A DNA stretch of 41,444 nt from Betaproteobacteria bacterium (GCA_009377585.1 WHTS01000029.1:1-41444), one strand, 5' to 3'; shown: positions 6,652 to 14,929, counted from the stretch's first letter. Numbers and translations: made by a program. Notes: generated from the sequence alone by a model not told the origin.

Positions 6652-7527
6652 ATGCATCCGCTGCACCCCAGGCAGAACATTGCCGGCATCGCAAACAAGG
6701 CGAAGACGGCGATACGGCAAAAGCCGAAAATCACCGACTCGGCCGTAATCAGCGCCGCGCGCTCGCGCGCTCAAGCTGGCTTGCACAAGTTTCAACGCCT
6801 CCCGATCGGTGCCTCCCCGGTCGCGGTGGCCTTTCAGCACTATTTGCAGGACCGTCTGAGCAACGGCGAGGACATCGAGGATTTCGTGCAAGAGGTGAAG
6901 CAACGAGCCGAGGAGGAGATCGACAAGCGTCGGCACATCGTGTCCGCGCTTGCCGAAGCGATGGAGCTGTGCAGCAGCAAGGACAGGCTCCCCCGGCTTC
7001 GCACCGACGTGCTCCAGCCCGCCCGAGCGCGACGGATCAACGGAACACAAGCCTGGGACAAGGTCACGGAAATATTCGCTACGCCGTACCCGTTCCTGTC
7101 GTGGATCGAACGCCGTACGGGTCCGTTTACCATTGGCCTGGCCATGCAGGTCGAGGGCGGCGCAGGAGTCGGCGGCGGCATGACGACCGGTATATCCGGG
7201 CTGCGCCATTGCGCTTTAGGCTGTTACTTCCAGCAATATTCGGTCTGCGTCGGAGCGGTTGCAGAAGCGGAGATTGCGCTGCAGCTCTCGGTTTCAGCGG
7301 GCAGGCCGGCATCTGGGGTCAGTTGGGGCGTCGAAACGGGCGCGGGCGGCGGTGTCAATGCCACCGTGTCGGTTACCGCCTCCTTCACGCCGAGCCTGCA
7401 CCGCCCCAGCCTGCGCGAGTCGTGGATCTGCGACTACGAATTCGACGGTCTTGCCGTAAGCATCGGTGGAGGCGGCGGTCTCGATATCGGCGTTGCACTC
7501 GGTGCCACGTTCTCCGCCGCCTTGTGA
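6652..7527 (+). CDS. hypothetical protein with glycine-rich C-terminal half, 291 aa
   Basis: No family recognised. Residues 1-130 are basic and helical, with a likely coiled coil around VQEVKQRAEEEIDKRRH. Residues about 150-290 are rich in Gly, Ala, Ser and Val with alternating hydrophobic residues (VEGGAGVGGGMTTGIS; TGAGGGVNATVSVTASF; AVSIGGGGGLDIGVALGATF), suggesting a beta-rich or barrel-like domain. Three cysteines lie close together in the stretch RHCALGCYFQQYSVC. There is no signal peptide or clear membrane helix. A purine-rich ribosome site (GGGAGAAGGA) and a good promoter precede the ATG, so it is expressed as a single gene. It follows the toxin gene but is not coupled to it. Confidence 0.65.
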   Translation: MHPLHPRQNIAGIANKAKTAIRQKPKITDSAVISAARSRAQAGLHKFQRLPIGASPVAVAFQHYLQDRLSNGEDIEDFVQEVKQRAEEEIDKRRHIVSALAEAMELCSSKDRLPRLRTDVLQPARARRINGTQAWDKVTEIFATPYPFLSWIERRTGPFTIGLAMQVEGGAGVGGGMTTGISGLRHCALGCYFQQYSVCVGAVAEAEIALQLSVSAGRPASGVSWGVETGAGGGVNATVSVTASFTPSLHRPSLRESWICDYEFDGLAVSIGGGGGLDIGVALGATFSAAL

Positions 7528-7610
7528 GACAAACCTTGGTAGCGGCCAATTCCGGCGCCTGCCTCGCGGCGATCGCCTGCGCGGCCTGAGCCCCGCGGAG
7601 GGTGTCGCAC

Positions 7611-8765
7611 TCAAGTGCGAATCACATCCAGCGGCCGAAATCTCCCCCCGAGCGGTCCATACGAATCGATGCCCCACCAGCGCTCGAGCACGGTGGCATA
7701 GAGCTCGCGGAAATCGACGGCGAATGGCAGATTGCCGGTTCCGTCCAGCCGGTCGAGCGCAGGCGCCGCGCCATACAGTCCGCCGCTGACGCGGCCGCCG
7801 GCGAGGAAATGCACGGAGGCAGTCCCGTGATCGGTGCCGCCGCTTGCGTTCTGCCGCGGCCGGCGTCCGAACTCGGCATAGGTCATCACGAGCGCGTCGT
7901 CCCAGCGACCCAGCTCGACCAGCGCCTGCTTCAGCGCCGCCATGCCATCGGCGAACGTCTGCAGCAGCCGTGCGTGCACGCCGGCCTGGTTGCTGTGCGT
8001 ATCGAACCCGTTGAGCGAAAGCTTGACCGCCGCAACGCCCGCGCGCGCCGCAATGACCTGGGCTGCGGTGCGAACGCCATTGCCGAATCCGGTGCGCGGG
8101 AATTGCGTTTGAAACGCATGACCGGTGTCGAAACGCGCCGCCGCCTGCACGATATCGCGCTCCACCCGCAGGATGTGACGAAGTGCGGCGTTGCTCGCAT
8201 GCTCGGCGGGCGTCGCGAGCCGCGCCTGGCGCAGGAACCGCTCGGTGCTTGCCAGCGCAATCACGCGCGCGGTCGAACCTGCGAGAGGGCCGAGGTCGTG
8301 GCCGCCGACCACCACGCCGTCAGCCGCGAACTCGCGCGGCGCGGGCGCTTGCCGGAACGTGCGGCTCAACCAGCCTTCGTCGAGATACTGGTCGGACTTC
8401 GACGCCGTGTCCCAGATCTCGATCGAGCGGAAGTGCGACAGGTTCGGCCCGGGATAGCCGATCCCCTGCACGATCGCGAGCTCGCCGGATTGCCACAACG
8501 GCAGCAGCGGCTTCAGCGCGGGATGCAAGCCGCTGCGCTCGTCGAGCTGCAGTACCTGGTCGCGCGCGATGGCCAAGCGCGGGCGCAGCGCATAGTAGTT
8601 CTCGTCGGCGTACGGCACGAGCGTATTGAGTCCGTCGTTGCCGCCTTTGAGCTCGATCAGCACCAGCAGCTGCCGATACGTCGAAGCCGGCGCATCCCCG
8701 TAAGCCGGCAACGAGAGCGCGAGCGGTAATGCGCCGAGCGTTCTTACGAATTCGCGTCTATCCAT
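7611..8765 (-). CDS. DUF1501 exported protein
   Basis: A 384-aa protein. The N-terminus MDRREFVRTLGALPLALSLP is a signal peptide with an RREF twin-arginine-like start. The body has the DUF1501 marks LIELKGGNDGLNTLVPY, LNGFDTHSNQ, YAEFGRRPRQN and GGTDHGTA, placing it in the alkaline-phosphatase-like (sulfatase) superfamily. The reaction is unknown. Such genes almost always sit beside a DUF1800 gene; here that gene ends 21 bases upstream on the same strand. The two products probably act together outside the cytoplasm. Confidence 0.88.
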   Translation of the reverse strand: MDRREFVRTLGALPLALSLPAYGDAPASTYRQLLVLIELKGGNDGLNTLVPYADENYYALRPRLAIARDQVLQLDERSGLHPALKPLLPLWQSGELAIVQGIGYPGPNLSHFRSIEIWDTASKSDQYLDEGWLSRTFRQAPAPREFAADGVVVGGHDLGPLAGSTARVIALASTERFLRQARLATPAEHASNAALRHILRVERDIVQAAARFDTGHAFQTQFPRTGFGNGVRTAAQVIAARAGVAAVKLSLNGFDTHSNQAGVHARLLQTFADGMAALKQALVELGRWDDALVMTYAEFGRRPRQNASGGTDHGTASVHFLAGGRVSGGLYGAAPALDRLDGTGNLPFAVDFRELYATVLERWWGIDSYGPLGGRFRPLDVIRT

Positions 8766-8786
8766 GGCAGCCTCGCATTCTCACCG

Positions 8787-10355
8787 CTACTTCAGTTGAT
8801 AGACAGGATCGAGCGCCAGCTGGCGCACCAAGGCCAGCTGGTCCGGCGCGCGCGTGACGGGATTCAGCGGTCGCGCGGGCAGCATCGCCGCTTCGATCTC
8901 GTCCACCGTGCCGCGCTCGAGCTGCGACGCCCAACGCGCCGGGTCGAACCGGACCGATCGCATCGCTTTCTGGTAACGGGTGGGCGCGGGCGCGGCCATC
9001 GCATTCGCATTTCCGGCCATCGCATTTCCGGCCATCGCATTTCCGGCCATCGCATTTCCGGCCATCGCATTGCCAGTCATCGAATTTCCGGCCATCGAAT
9101 TTCCGGCCATCGCCGCCGGTGTTGCCGTCGCAGCCGAAGGGCTGCGTTCGCCATTCCGAAACAGCCGCTCCATGATCTGCTTGCGCGCGAGCAGCGTGCC
9201 GGCGTTGATCCAAGCTTCGCCGCCGGGCCAGCCTTTCACATTGGGTGGCGCCATCAGATCCTGCCCGAGCTGACGGCTGATGACGACGAAGGGATACACG
9301 TCGCCGACATCGAAGCGAAATTGCCGCAATGTTCCGACCAGCAGCTCCACGGGCGACTTCACCAGGGTTGCGCGATTGGCTTCTGCGAAGAACGCCTCCG
9401 AGGTCAGCAACGCCCGCATCGCCGCGCGGACGTCGTAGCCTGTACGGCGGAATATGTCGGCCAGGCGACGGATCTCGTCCGGATCGGGATCGGGCGAGAC
9501 GAACTCGCGCCAAAGCTTGCGCACGATCGACTCGGCCGTTTGCGGTTGCGCAAGCAGGATATCGAGCACTTCGTCGCCGTCGAAGGCGCCGCTGCGGCCG
9601 AGAATCGTCTTCACCCCGCCGTCATGCAAGGCGGGCCGGAACCGGAACGCGCCGGTCTCACCGTCGATCCCCCAGCCGGTAAAAGCGCGCGCGGCTTCCT
9701 TCACGTCCTGCTCGCTGTAGTTGCCTTCGCCGAGCGTGAACAGCTCCATCACCTCGCGGGCGAAGTTCTCGTTGGGCTTGCCCTTGCGGTTCGAGGCGTT
9801 GTCCAGGTACAGGATCATCGCCGGATCGCGCGCGACGGCATGCAGCATGTCGCGGAAGCTGCCGAGCGCGTGGCGGCGCAGCAGCAGGTTCTGTCGATAC
9901 ATGAGACGCGTCGGGCGCACTTTGCGCAAGCTGGAGACGAAGTGGTTGTGCCAGAAAAGCGTCATGCGCTCGGTGAAGGACGAGGGTGTGGCAAGCATTT
10001 CGCCGAACCACCATCCGCGCAGCGCCTGGCCCTGCTCGATCGTGTGCCGCAACCGGGCGCGCCGGTCCTGCGGGCTCATGGCGCGCAGCTCCGAGCGCGG
10101 CGTCCAGCGGTCGAGCTCAGGGCTCGGGTGCGTGCTGGGCGCCGTTCGCGCGCTGTCCAGCAGCCAATCCACGGCTTCGCTGCGAGTGAGCCCGGCAAGC
10201 GCCCGAACCTCGCCGGGCGCAGCATGAAAGCTCGTCCGCAGCAACAGGTGGCGCGCCTCCTCGGGGCCCATCGGCATCGATGGCTGCGCACTGGCCGCGA
10301 TCGCCAGCAGCATGCCGATGACGGCCATCGCGATCTGCCCGAGCCTGCTCACCAT
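8787..10355 (-). CDS. DUF1800 exported protein
   Basis: A 522-aa protein from the chosen start. MVSRLGQIAMAVIGMLLAIA is a signal peptide with a likely cut after AASA. DUF1800 marks are HLLLRTSFHA, RMTLFWHNHFVSS, KPNENFAREVMELFTLG, AARAFTGWG and PNVKGWPGGEAWIN. The function is unknown; the family pairs with DUF1501. A run of MAGN(S/A) pentapeptides lies between the core and the C-terminus. The start is uncertain: an in-frame ATG at 10448 has a GAGAGG ribosome site six bases before it and would add 31 residues, but would bury the signal peptide. The extra segment repeats the RLGQIA sequence of the real signal, so it looks like a duplication. Confidence 0.85.
   Translation of the reverse strand: MVSRLGQIAMAVIGMLLAIAASAQPSMPMGPEEARHLLLRTSFHAAPGEVRALAGLTRSEAVDWLLDSARTAPSTHPSPELDRWTPRSELRAMSPQDRRARLRHTIEQGQALRGWWFGEMLATPSSFTERMTLFWHNHFVSSLRKVRPTRLMYRQNLLLRRHALGSFRDMLHAVARDPAMILYLDNASNRKGKPNENFAREVMELFTLGEGNYSEQDVKEAARAFTGWGIDGETGAFRFRPALHDGGVKTILGRSGAFDGDEVLDILLAQPQTAESIVRKLWREFVSPDPDPDEIRRLADIFRRTGYDVRAAMRALLTSEAFFAEANRATLVKSPVELLVGTLRQFRFDVGDVYPFVVISRQLGQDLMAPPNVKGWPGGEAWINAGTLLARKQIMERLFRNGERSPSAATATPAAMAGNSMAGNSMTGNAMAGNAMAGNAMAGNAMAGNANAMAAPAPTRYQKAMRSVRFDPARWASQLERGTVDEIEAAMLPARPLNPVTRAPDQLALVRQLALDPVYQLK
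9016..9105 (-). repeat. 15-bp tandem repeats encoding MAGN(S/A) in the DUF1800 gene
   Basis: Six complete 15-bp units, starting at 9016, 9031, 9046, 9061, 9076 and 9091, with a degenerate longer unit at 8995-9015. The three units 9016-9060 are identical; the others differ at one to four bases. Each unit encodes five residues, so copy changes keep the frame. Confidence 0.9.
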
Positions 10356-10421
10356 TCGAGGTTCACGCCGATCTCGGCTCGCCCGATGGAACCCGGCCAG
10401 CGCGATCTGCCCGAGTCTGCC
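10323..10421 (-). repeat. 27-bp direct duplication at the DUF1800 5' end
   Basis: Positions 10323-10349 and 10395-10421 differ at only three of 27 bases. The spacing is 72 bases, so both copies are in the same frame and encode (S/G)RLGQIA(M/L)A. One copy is the start of the signal peptide; the other lies in the upstream extension. Confidence 0.8.
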
Positions 10422-10458
10422 TCCCATGCCGAATCGCTGTGCGCGCATGGGACGCCTC

Positions 10459-10752
10459 TCAGCGCCTTTCCCGGCCCTGGCGATAGATCTCGCGATTCGC
10501 GCGCTGCAGATCGCGATTGAGCTCGCGGTGCTCGTCCGGGGTCAGCGACTCGCGTTGCTGGCGATCCGCTTCGCGGCGGCGCTCGCGCTGCTCGCCCCGA
10601 CGGTTGTCCCGGCGATTGTCGCGGCGCTGAGCATCACGGTCCCTGTCGCGCTGGGCCACGACGAGCGGATCGTCGCGATCAGCGGGTTGCGCCTGCGCCG
10701 CGGGCAGCCCGATGCACCAGGCAAGCGCAGCGATTGCCATCCATCGCCACAT
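10459..10752 (-). CDS. small Arg-rich exported protein, 97 aa
   Basis: The N-terminus MWRWMAIAALAWCIGLPAAQAQ is a signal peptide cut after AQA. The mature part, about 75 residues, is nearly all charged, with repeated RD, RR and DN pairs and a tail SLTPDEHRELNRDLQRANRE that looks helical. No family is recognised; Arg/Asp-rich small periplasmic proteins of this type are common and poorly known. GGGAG lies seven bases before the ATG. The stop is followed after about 100 bases by the DUF1800 signal-peptide start, so the three exported-protein genes probably form one operon. Confidence 0.65.
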   Translation of the reverse strand: MWRWMAIAALAWCIGLPAAQAQPADRDDPLVVAQRDRDRDAQRRDNRRDNRRGEQRERRREADRQQRESLTPDEHRELNRDLQRANREIYRQGRERR

Positions 10753-11146
10753 GACCGACTCCCTCGTGCTCGCCCGTGCTCCGCCATCGGCGCAACGTGC
10801 GGGCGGTTCGGCACTGGCTCGTGATGCCGGCTCCTTCGTGCTCGTACGCGCCACGCCATGGGGAATTCGTGCGCGCTCATTATAGGCAACGCCGGAGCTC
10901 GGCGCGGCGACATCGGATGTGGCGTAGGAATTTGTCATGGACGGATGGTTGCAACCGGCGATGCCGAGCATACTGCATACTGCGCCGAATGCAGCGGTTC
11001 GGCCGCAATCGGTCTGTAACAGTTTGTTAGCCCGCAAAGCCATGCAATAAACTGTTACAGCGCGCTCGCGCCGCGCCGCAGTCCGGCGCGTATTCTGCGT
11101 CATCGAAAACCGCGGCGGCGGGGCTAAGGAGCGAAGGCGGACGAGC
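10753..11146. other. divergent intergenic region upstream of ompR
   Basis: This 394-base gap holds no convincing gene. On the minus strand a perfect -10 box TATAAT (plus-strand 10879-10884) could serve the small exported protein operon, but no -35 box is recognisable. On the plus side lie the 12-bp inverted repeat at 11014-11060 and a weak TATTCT at 11091-11096 in front of ompR. Confidence 0.5.
11014..11060. promoter_or_regulatory. inverted repeat upstream of ompR, possible response-regulator site
   Basis: CTGTAACAGTTT (11014-11025) is repeated exactly in inverted form at 11049-11060, with 23 bases between. Each arm contains TGTAACA or TGTTACA, close to the GTTACA-type core bound by OmpR-family regulators. 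It lies 87-133 bases before the ompR start, suiting autoregulation. Confidence 0.55.
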
Positions 11147-11893
11147 ATGACGGAAAAAAGAACCAAGATCCTGGTCATCGACGACGATCTGAGGTTGCGC
11201 GACCTGCTGCATCGGTACCTGAGCGAACAGGGTTTCGCGGTCCAGACCGCGCCCGACGCGGGCGCGATGGATCGGCTGCTCAATCGCGAGCTGTTCGATC
11301 TGCTGGTGCTCGATCTGATGCTTCCGAACGAAGACGGCCTGGCGGCCTGCCGGCGCCTGCGCGGAGCCGGCAATACGGTTCCGATCATCATGCTGACCGC
11401 CAAGGGCGACGAGGTCGATCGCATCGTCGGGCTCGAAATGGGCGCCGACGACTATCTGCCCAAGCCTTTCAACCCGCGCGAGCTGGTGGCGAGAATCCAC
11501 GCGGTGCTGCGCCGGCGCCAACCGCCGCCCCCGCCCGGGGCGCCGGCGCTGGAGGAGCAGGCGGTGAGCTTCGGCGCCTTCACACTCGATCTCGGCACGC
11601 GCACGCTCACGCGCGGCAAGGAGGAAGTGCCGCTCACGACCGGCGAGTTCGCGCTGCTGAAGGTGCTGGCGACCCATCCGCGCGAGCCGTTGTCGCGGGA
11701 CAAGCTGATGGAGCTCGCGCGCGGACGCGAATTCGAGGCGTTCGACCGTTCGATCGACGTGCAGATCTCGCGGCTGCGGCGCCTGATCGAGCCCGATCCA
11801 GCCCGCCCCGCGTTCATCCAGACGGTCTGGGGATTCGGCTACGTGTTCGTGCCCGATGGCCGCAAGCGCGAGGAAAAACCGGCCAAGGGATGA
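11147..11893 (+). CDS. ompR: two-component response regulator OmpR
   Basis: A 248-aa protein with receiver and winged-helix output domains. Acidic pocket IDDD at 11-14, phosphorylated Asp at 56 (LVLDLMLPNEDG), the LTAKGDEVDR and YLPKPFNPRELVARI switch segments, then the OmpR-type DNA-binding domain with TTGEFALLKVL and ending QTVWGFGYVF. It is the response partner of the EnvZ-type kinase that follows. In beta- and gammaproteobacteria this pair answers osmotic or envelope conditions. The inverted repeat upstream suggests it regulates itself. The ATG at 11147 agrees with the family N-terminus. Confidence 0.93.
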   Translation: MTEKRTKILVIDDDLRLRDLLHRYLSEQGFAVQTAPDAGAMDRLLNRELFDLLVLDLMLPNEDGLAACRRLRGAGNTVPIIMLTAKGDEVDRIVGLEMGADDYLPKPFNPRELVARIHAVLRRRQPPPPPGAPALEEQAVSFGAFTLDLGTRTLTRGKEEVPLTTGEFALLKVLATHPREPLSRDKLMELARGREFEAFDRSIDVQISRLRRLIEPDPARPAFIQTVWGFGYVFVPDGRKREEKPAKG

Positions 11894-11924
11894 GCAGTCC
11901 AGCCCGCAGCCGCAGCCGAACGTC

Positions 11925-13250
11925 ATGATCGCGCCCGCTGCCCTGTTGCCGCGCTCGCTGTTATGGCGCACCTTTCTCCTGATCACGCTGCTGCTTCTGG
12001 TGAGCCTGATCGCGTGGATTACGGTAGTTGATCTCTCCGAGCGCGAGCCGCGCGCCCAGGCAGCGGCACGCTGGATCGTCAGTATCGTCAACCTGACGCG
12101 CGCCGCGCTCATTACTGCTGCGCCGGATAAGCGAATCCCGCTGCTGCGCGATCTGTCGCAGCGCGAGGGCATCCGGGTCTACTCGTCGAGCGACCACGAA
12201 GAACCGCTGCTCGATCTGCCCGACTCGGCGCGCAACCGCATCATCCTGCGCGAGGTGCAGGATGATTTGGGCGACGACACGCAGCTCAAGCTCGAGCAGG
12301 AGGGCGTCTCCAGTTTTCTGGTCAGCTTTCGCATCGACGATGAGCAATACTGGCTCGCGTTGCCGCGCGGGCGCATCGAGCGCCCGATCCGTTGGGAATG
12401 GATCGGCTGGAGCGCGCTGGCGGCATGGCTCGCCATGCTCGGCGCCTGGTACATCGTTTCTCGCATCAACTCGCCTCTGCGCGCTCTGACCGATGCTGCC
12501 GCGGCGCTCGCCGGGGGCGAGCGCCCGCAGCCGATGGCGGAGACGGGAGCCACCGAGCTGAGAACCTTGGCCGGCGCATTCAACCGCATGACGGCGGCGT
12601 TGCAGCAGGCCGAGACCGAGCGCGCGCTGCTGCTCGCCGGCGTATCGCATGACTTGCGCACACCGTTGTCGCGGCTGCGGCTCGCGGTCGAAATGAGCAT
12701 CGATCACGACTCGGCGATGAAAGCCGGCATGGTGCAGGATATCGAGGACATGGACGCCATCATCGACCAGTTCCTCGACTTCGCCCGCGACCAATCCGGC
12801 GAGGGCATCGAACCGGGCGGCGACCTGAACGCGATCGTGCGTTCGGTCGTGGCGCGCTACGAGCGCCGGCAACAACCCGTAAGCGCACGCCTGAGCGAGC
12901 TTCCGCCGATACCGCTGCGCCCGGCTGCCATCCAGCGCCTGCTCGTCAACCTGATCGAAAACGCGCTGCGCCACTCCGGCACTGCGGTGGAGGTCGAAAC
13001 CCGCCTGGAAGACGGCAATGTCGTAGTCGCAGTGGGCGATCGCGGCCCCGGCATTGCAGCCGGCGAGGCACAGCGCATGCTGCAGCCGTTCACGCGCATG
13101 GAAGCTTCGCGTAGCGGCGCCACCGGGTCGGGTCTCGGGCTTGCCATCGTCCAGCGCATCGCGGCGCTGCACCGCGGGCGCGTCGAGTTGTTGCCACGGC
13201 CGGGAGGCGGCCTGGAAGCGCGTGTGACCTTGCCGCTGCCGCCCGGGTGA
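11925..13250 (+). CDS. envZ: sensor histidine kinase EnvZ
   Basis: A 441-aa inner-membrane kinase that phosphorylates OmpR. First membrane helix about 16-37 (LLLITLLLLVSLIAWITVV-like), a periplasmic loop of about 120 residues, second helix about 160-178, HAMP, then the H-box AGVSHDLRTPLSRL with His 242. The ATPase domain has NLIENALRHS, GDRGPGI and GSGLGLAIVQRIAALH. The ATG at 11925 is chosen because MIAPAALLPRSLLWRTF matches the usual N-terminus just before the first helix; an ATG at 11856 would overlap the end of ompR. Neither has a good ribosome site, so translation may be coupled to ompR. Confidence 0.92.
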   Translation: MIAPAALLPRSLLWRTFLLITLLLLVSLIAWITVVDLSEREPRAQAAARWIVSIVNLTRAALITAAPDKRIPLLRDLSQREGIRVYSSSDHEEPLLDLPDSARNRIILREVQDDLGDDTQLKLEQEGVSSFLVSFRIDDEQYWLALPRGRIERPIRWEWIGWSALAAWLAMLGAWYIVSRINSPLRALTDAAAALAGGERPQPMAETGATELRTLAGAFNRMTAALQQAETERALLLAGVSHDLRTPLSRLRLAVEMSIDHDSAMKAGMVQDIEDMDAIIDQFLDFARDQSGEGIEPGGDLNAIVRSVVARYERRQQPVSARLSELPPIPLRPAAIQRLLVNLIENALRHSGTAVEVETRLEDGNVVVAVGDRGPGIAAGEAQRMLQPFTRMEASRSGATGSGLGLAIVQRIAALHRGRVELLPRPGGGLEARVTLPLPPG

Positions 13251-13327
13251 GAATGCCGGAGAGGAATTCCCCCGACCGTGGCGGGTCTCACGGGAAGCAT
13301 CCCGCGTCCCTGGAAAAGGAGGACTGA

Positions 13328-13768
13328 ATGGCACGCACCTGGATTCTCGTCGCCAACGCCTCGCAAGCAAGCGTCTACCTGAACGAAGGTCCGAACAAGG
13401 GCCTCACACGGCTGAAGACGCTGGAGCATGCAGCCAGCCGTGAGAAGGGCGCCGATCTCACCACCGACCGGCCTGGCCAGCAGCAAGGACCGAATGCCGG
13501 GCGCGGCTCCTTGGTCGGAGCCAAGTCGCCGAAGGAAGTCGAGGCCGAGCGTTTCGCTCTGCAAGTTGCGCGCGAATTGGACCACGGACGCACGAAAAAT
13601 GCGTATCAGCGCCTGATCCTGGTCGCCTCACCGCATTTCATGGGACTGATCAATCAGCATCTCGATGCTCATGTGCGGCAACTCGTGAGCGATTCGATCG
13701 AGAAGGACTACACCAAGATCAGCGAAAAGGAGCTGACCGGGCACCTGGAGGGGTGCATTTTTCTCTGA
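13328..13768 (+). CDS. host attachment family protein
   Basis: A 146-aa protein of the 'required for attachment to host cells' family (Host_attach, PF10116). Typical features are the start ARTWILVANASQASVYLNEG, the middle DRPGQQQGPNAGRGSL and SPKEVEAERFALQVARELDHG, and ILVASPHFMGLI near the end. The name comes from a plant-associated bacterium; the fold resembles release-factor-like domains and the biochemical role is unproven. AAAAGGAGGACTGA precedes the ATG, one of the strongest ribosome sites in the window. It follows envZ after 77 bases and ends six bases before the convergent cyclic-nucleotide-binding gene. Confidence 0.85.
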   Translation: MARTWILVANASQASVYLNEGPNKGLTRLKTLEHAASREKGADLTTDRPGQQQGPNAGRGSLVGAKSPKEVEAERFALQVARELDHGRTKNAYQRLILVASPHFMGLINQHLDAHVRQLVSDSIEKDYTKISEKELTGHLEGCIFL

Positions 13769-13774
13769 TTTCGT

Positions 13775-14248
13775 TCAGTGCACGCGCACCGTCGTGCTTC
13801 GCAGCCGCAGCGACAGGATGCGAGCCAATGCAAACGCCAGGTCGCGCGCCAGCGCGGGCGCAGCCGCCGCAAGCGCCGCGTAGCCTTCGAACGGCAGGAC
13901 GAGCAATTCCCCGGTCGCATGCGCCCAGACGTTGGCCGAGCGCGGCAGGCCGTCGAAGAACGATTGTTCGCCGAACACGCTGCCGGTCGGAATGCGGGCG
14001 AGCGACGTGAAGCTCATGCCACCGATGTACGCACCGCCCACTTCGTACTCGCCCGCGACCGTGAAATACAGGCAGCGCTCCTCGGTACCCCGGGCGATGA
14101 TGATTTCGCTCGCCGCCACGCGACGCAACGTCGTGCGCGAGAGCAGCGCCATCCAATCCGGCTCGGACCAGTGCGGAAGCAGCAACGCATCGGCCGACGG
14201 CGTAACCGCCGCGCGCGAAGCGTTCATGAACACGTGCGCATATTCCAA
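13775..14248 (-). CDS. cyclic nucleotide-binding domain protein
   Basis: A single cNMP-binding (Crp-like) domain of 157 aa. Marks are the beta-barrel strand LYFTVAGEYEVGG, then SFTSLARIPTGSVFGEQSFFDGLPRSA-like phosphate-binding cassette (GSVFGEQSFF, PRSANVWA) and the C-terminal helices. There is no helix-turn-helix after the domain, so it is not a Crp-type regulator by itself; it may be a sensor subunit or a membrane-trafficking-like adaptor. The TTG at 14248 is chosen because GGAGGAAA lies seven bases upstream; the next ATG is seven codons later. It is the last gene of the ispD-ispF-thpR strand. Confidence 0.78.
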   Translation of the reverse strand: MEYAHVFMNASRAAVTPSADALLLPHWSEPDWMALLSRTTLRRVAASEIIIARGTEERCLYFTVAGEYEVGGAYIGGMSFTSLARIPTGSVFGEQSFFDGLPRSANVWAHATGELLVLPFEGYAALAAAAPALARDLAFALARILSLRLRSTTVRVH

Positions 14249-14286
14249 GCGCTTTCCTCCGGGAGTTGCCAGGCGAGCATAGCGGC

Positions 14287-14859
14287 TCAGTCGGCAAGCG
14301 TCCAGCGCTCGAGCGGCTGGTAAACGAGCCGGCCCCCACTGCGCACCGATTGCACCAGCGCGAGGGTATCGACCTGCCATAGCAGGGACGCAACGCGAAC
14401 ACCGGCTGGCGCCCGGCGCGCCGCGCGCAGCAACGTCACGTGCGCGAAATAAGGGCGCTCCTCGATGCGAAATCCCGCCCCGGCAAGGCGCAGCGCCAGT
14501 GCCCCCGCCAACGCGGACAATGGCGCCGGCATGGATTCGGCCGTCGCGTACACGATCCGGTTGTGGGGCCAGTAGCCGACGCGATCCAGCACGAGCTCGA
14601 AGCGCTCGGCAACGATCTCCTGCGCCAGCACAGCGAGCTCGGGTAAGCGGCCGCGATCGATCTCGCCCAGGAACGCAAGCGTTGCGTGCAGATTCTCGCG
14701 CCGCACGAGCCGGCCTTCCGTGCTCGCGCGGCAGGCTTGCGCCCAGCCGAGGAGCTCGCTTCGAACCGCTTCGGGCGGCCAGAGCGCGAAGAATGCACGC
14801 AGCCTGGGCTCTGCGTCCGCAGACCGCATTCCGGCCCGGGCGCTGGCATCAGGGCACAT
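14287..14859 (-). CDS. thpR: RNA 2',3'-cyclic phosphodiesterase ThpR (LigT)
   Basis: A 190-aa member of the 2H phosphoesterase family. The two HxT motifs are NLHATLAFLG (His 58) and YFAHVTLLR (His 140). The enzyme opens 2',3'-cyclic phosphate ends of RNA and can ligate tRNA halves in vitro. The core starts at RLRAFFALWPP. The ATG at 14859 has GGAGG six to seven bases upstream, but its first 16 codons come from a repeat also present beside ispF, so the extra N-terminus is recent or non-essential; the next ATG is at 14829. Same strand as ispF, 63 bases after it. Confidence 0.88.
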   Translation of the reverse strand: MCPDASARAGMRSADAEPRLRAFFALWPPEAVRSELLGWAQACRASTEGRLVRRENLHATLAFLGEIDRGRLPELAVLAQEIVAERFELVLDRVGYWPHNRIVYATAESMPAPLSALAGALALRLAGAGFRIEERPYFAHVTLLRAARRAPAGVRVASLLWQVDTLALVQSVRSGGRLVYQPLERWTLAD

Positions 14860-14929
14860 CAGGTGCCTCCGAACGATGTAGCTCCCGCGTCCGAAGGCCG
14901 CATTCCGACCCGCGTCTCGGCATCAGGGC
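14812..14929. repeat. two-copy direct repeat at the ispF/thpR junction
   Basis: Two imperfect copies of about 45 bases, at 14812-14855 and 14882-14929. Each contains GCATTCCG, a C/G-rich centre and CATCAGGGC. The first copy encodes the N-terminus of ThpR; the second carries the stop codon of ispF. Confidence 0.7.

Noticed and set aside
9001-9120. Plus-strand ORF reading AIAFPAIAFPAIA
   Set aside because: It is the antisense reading of the 15-bp repeat in the DUF1800 gene.
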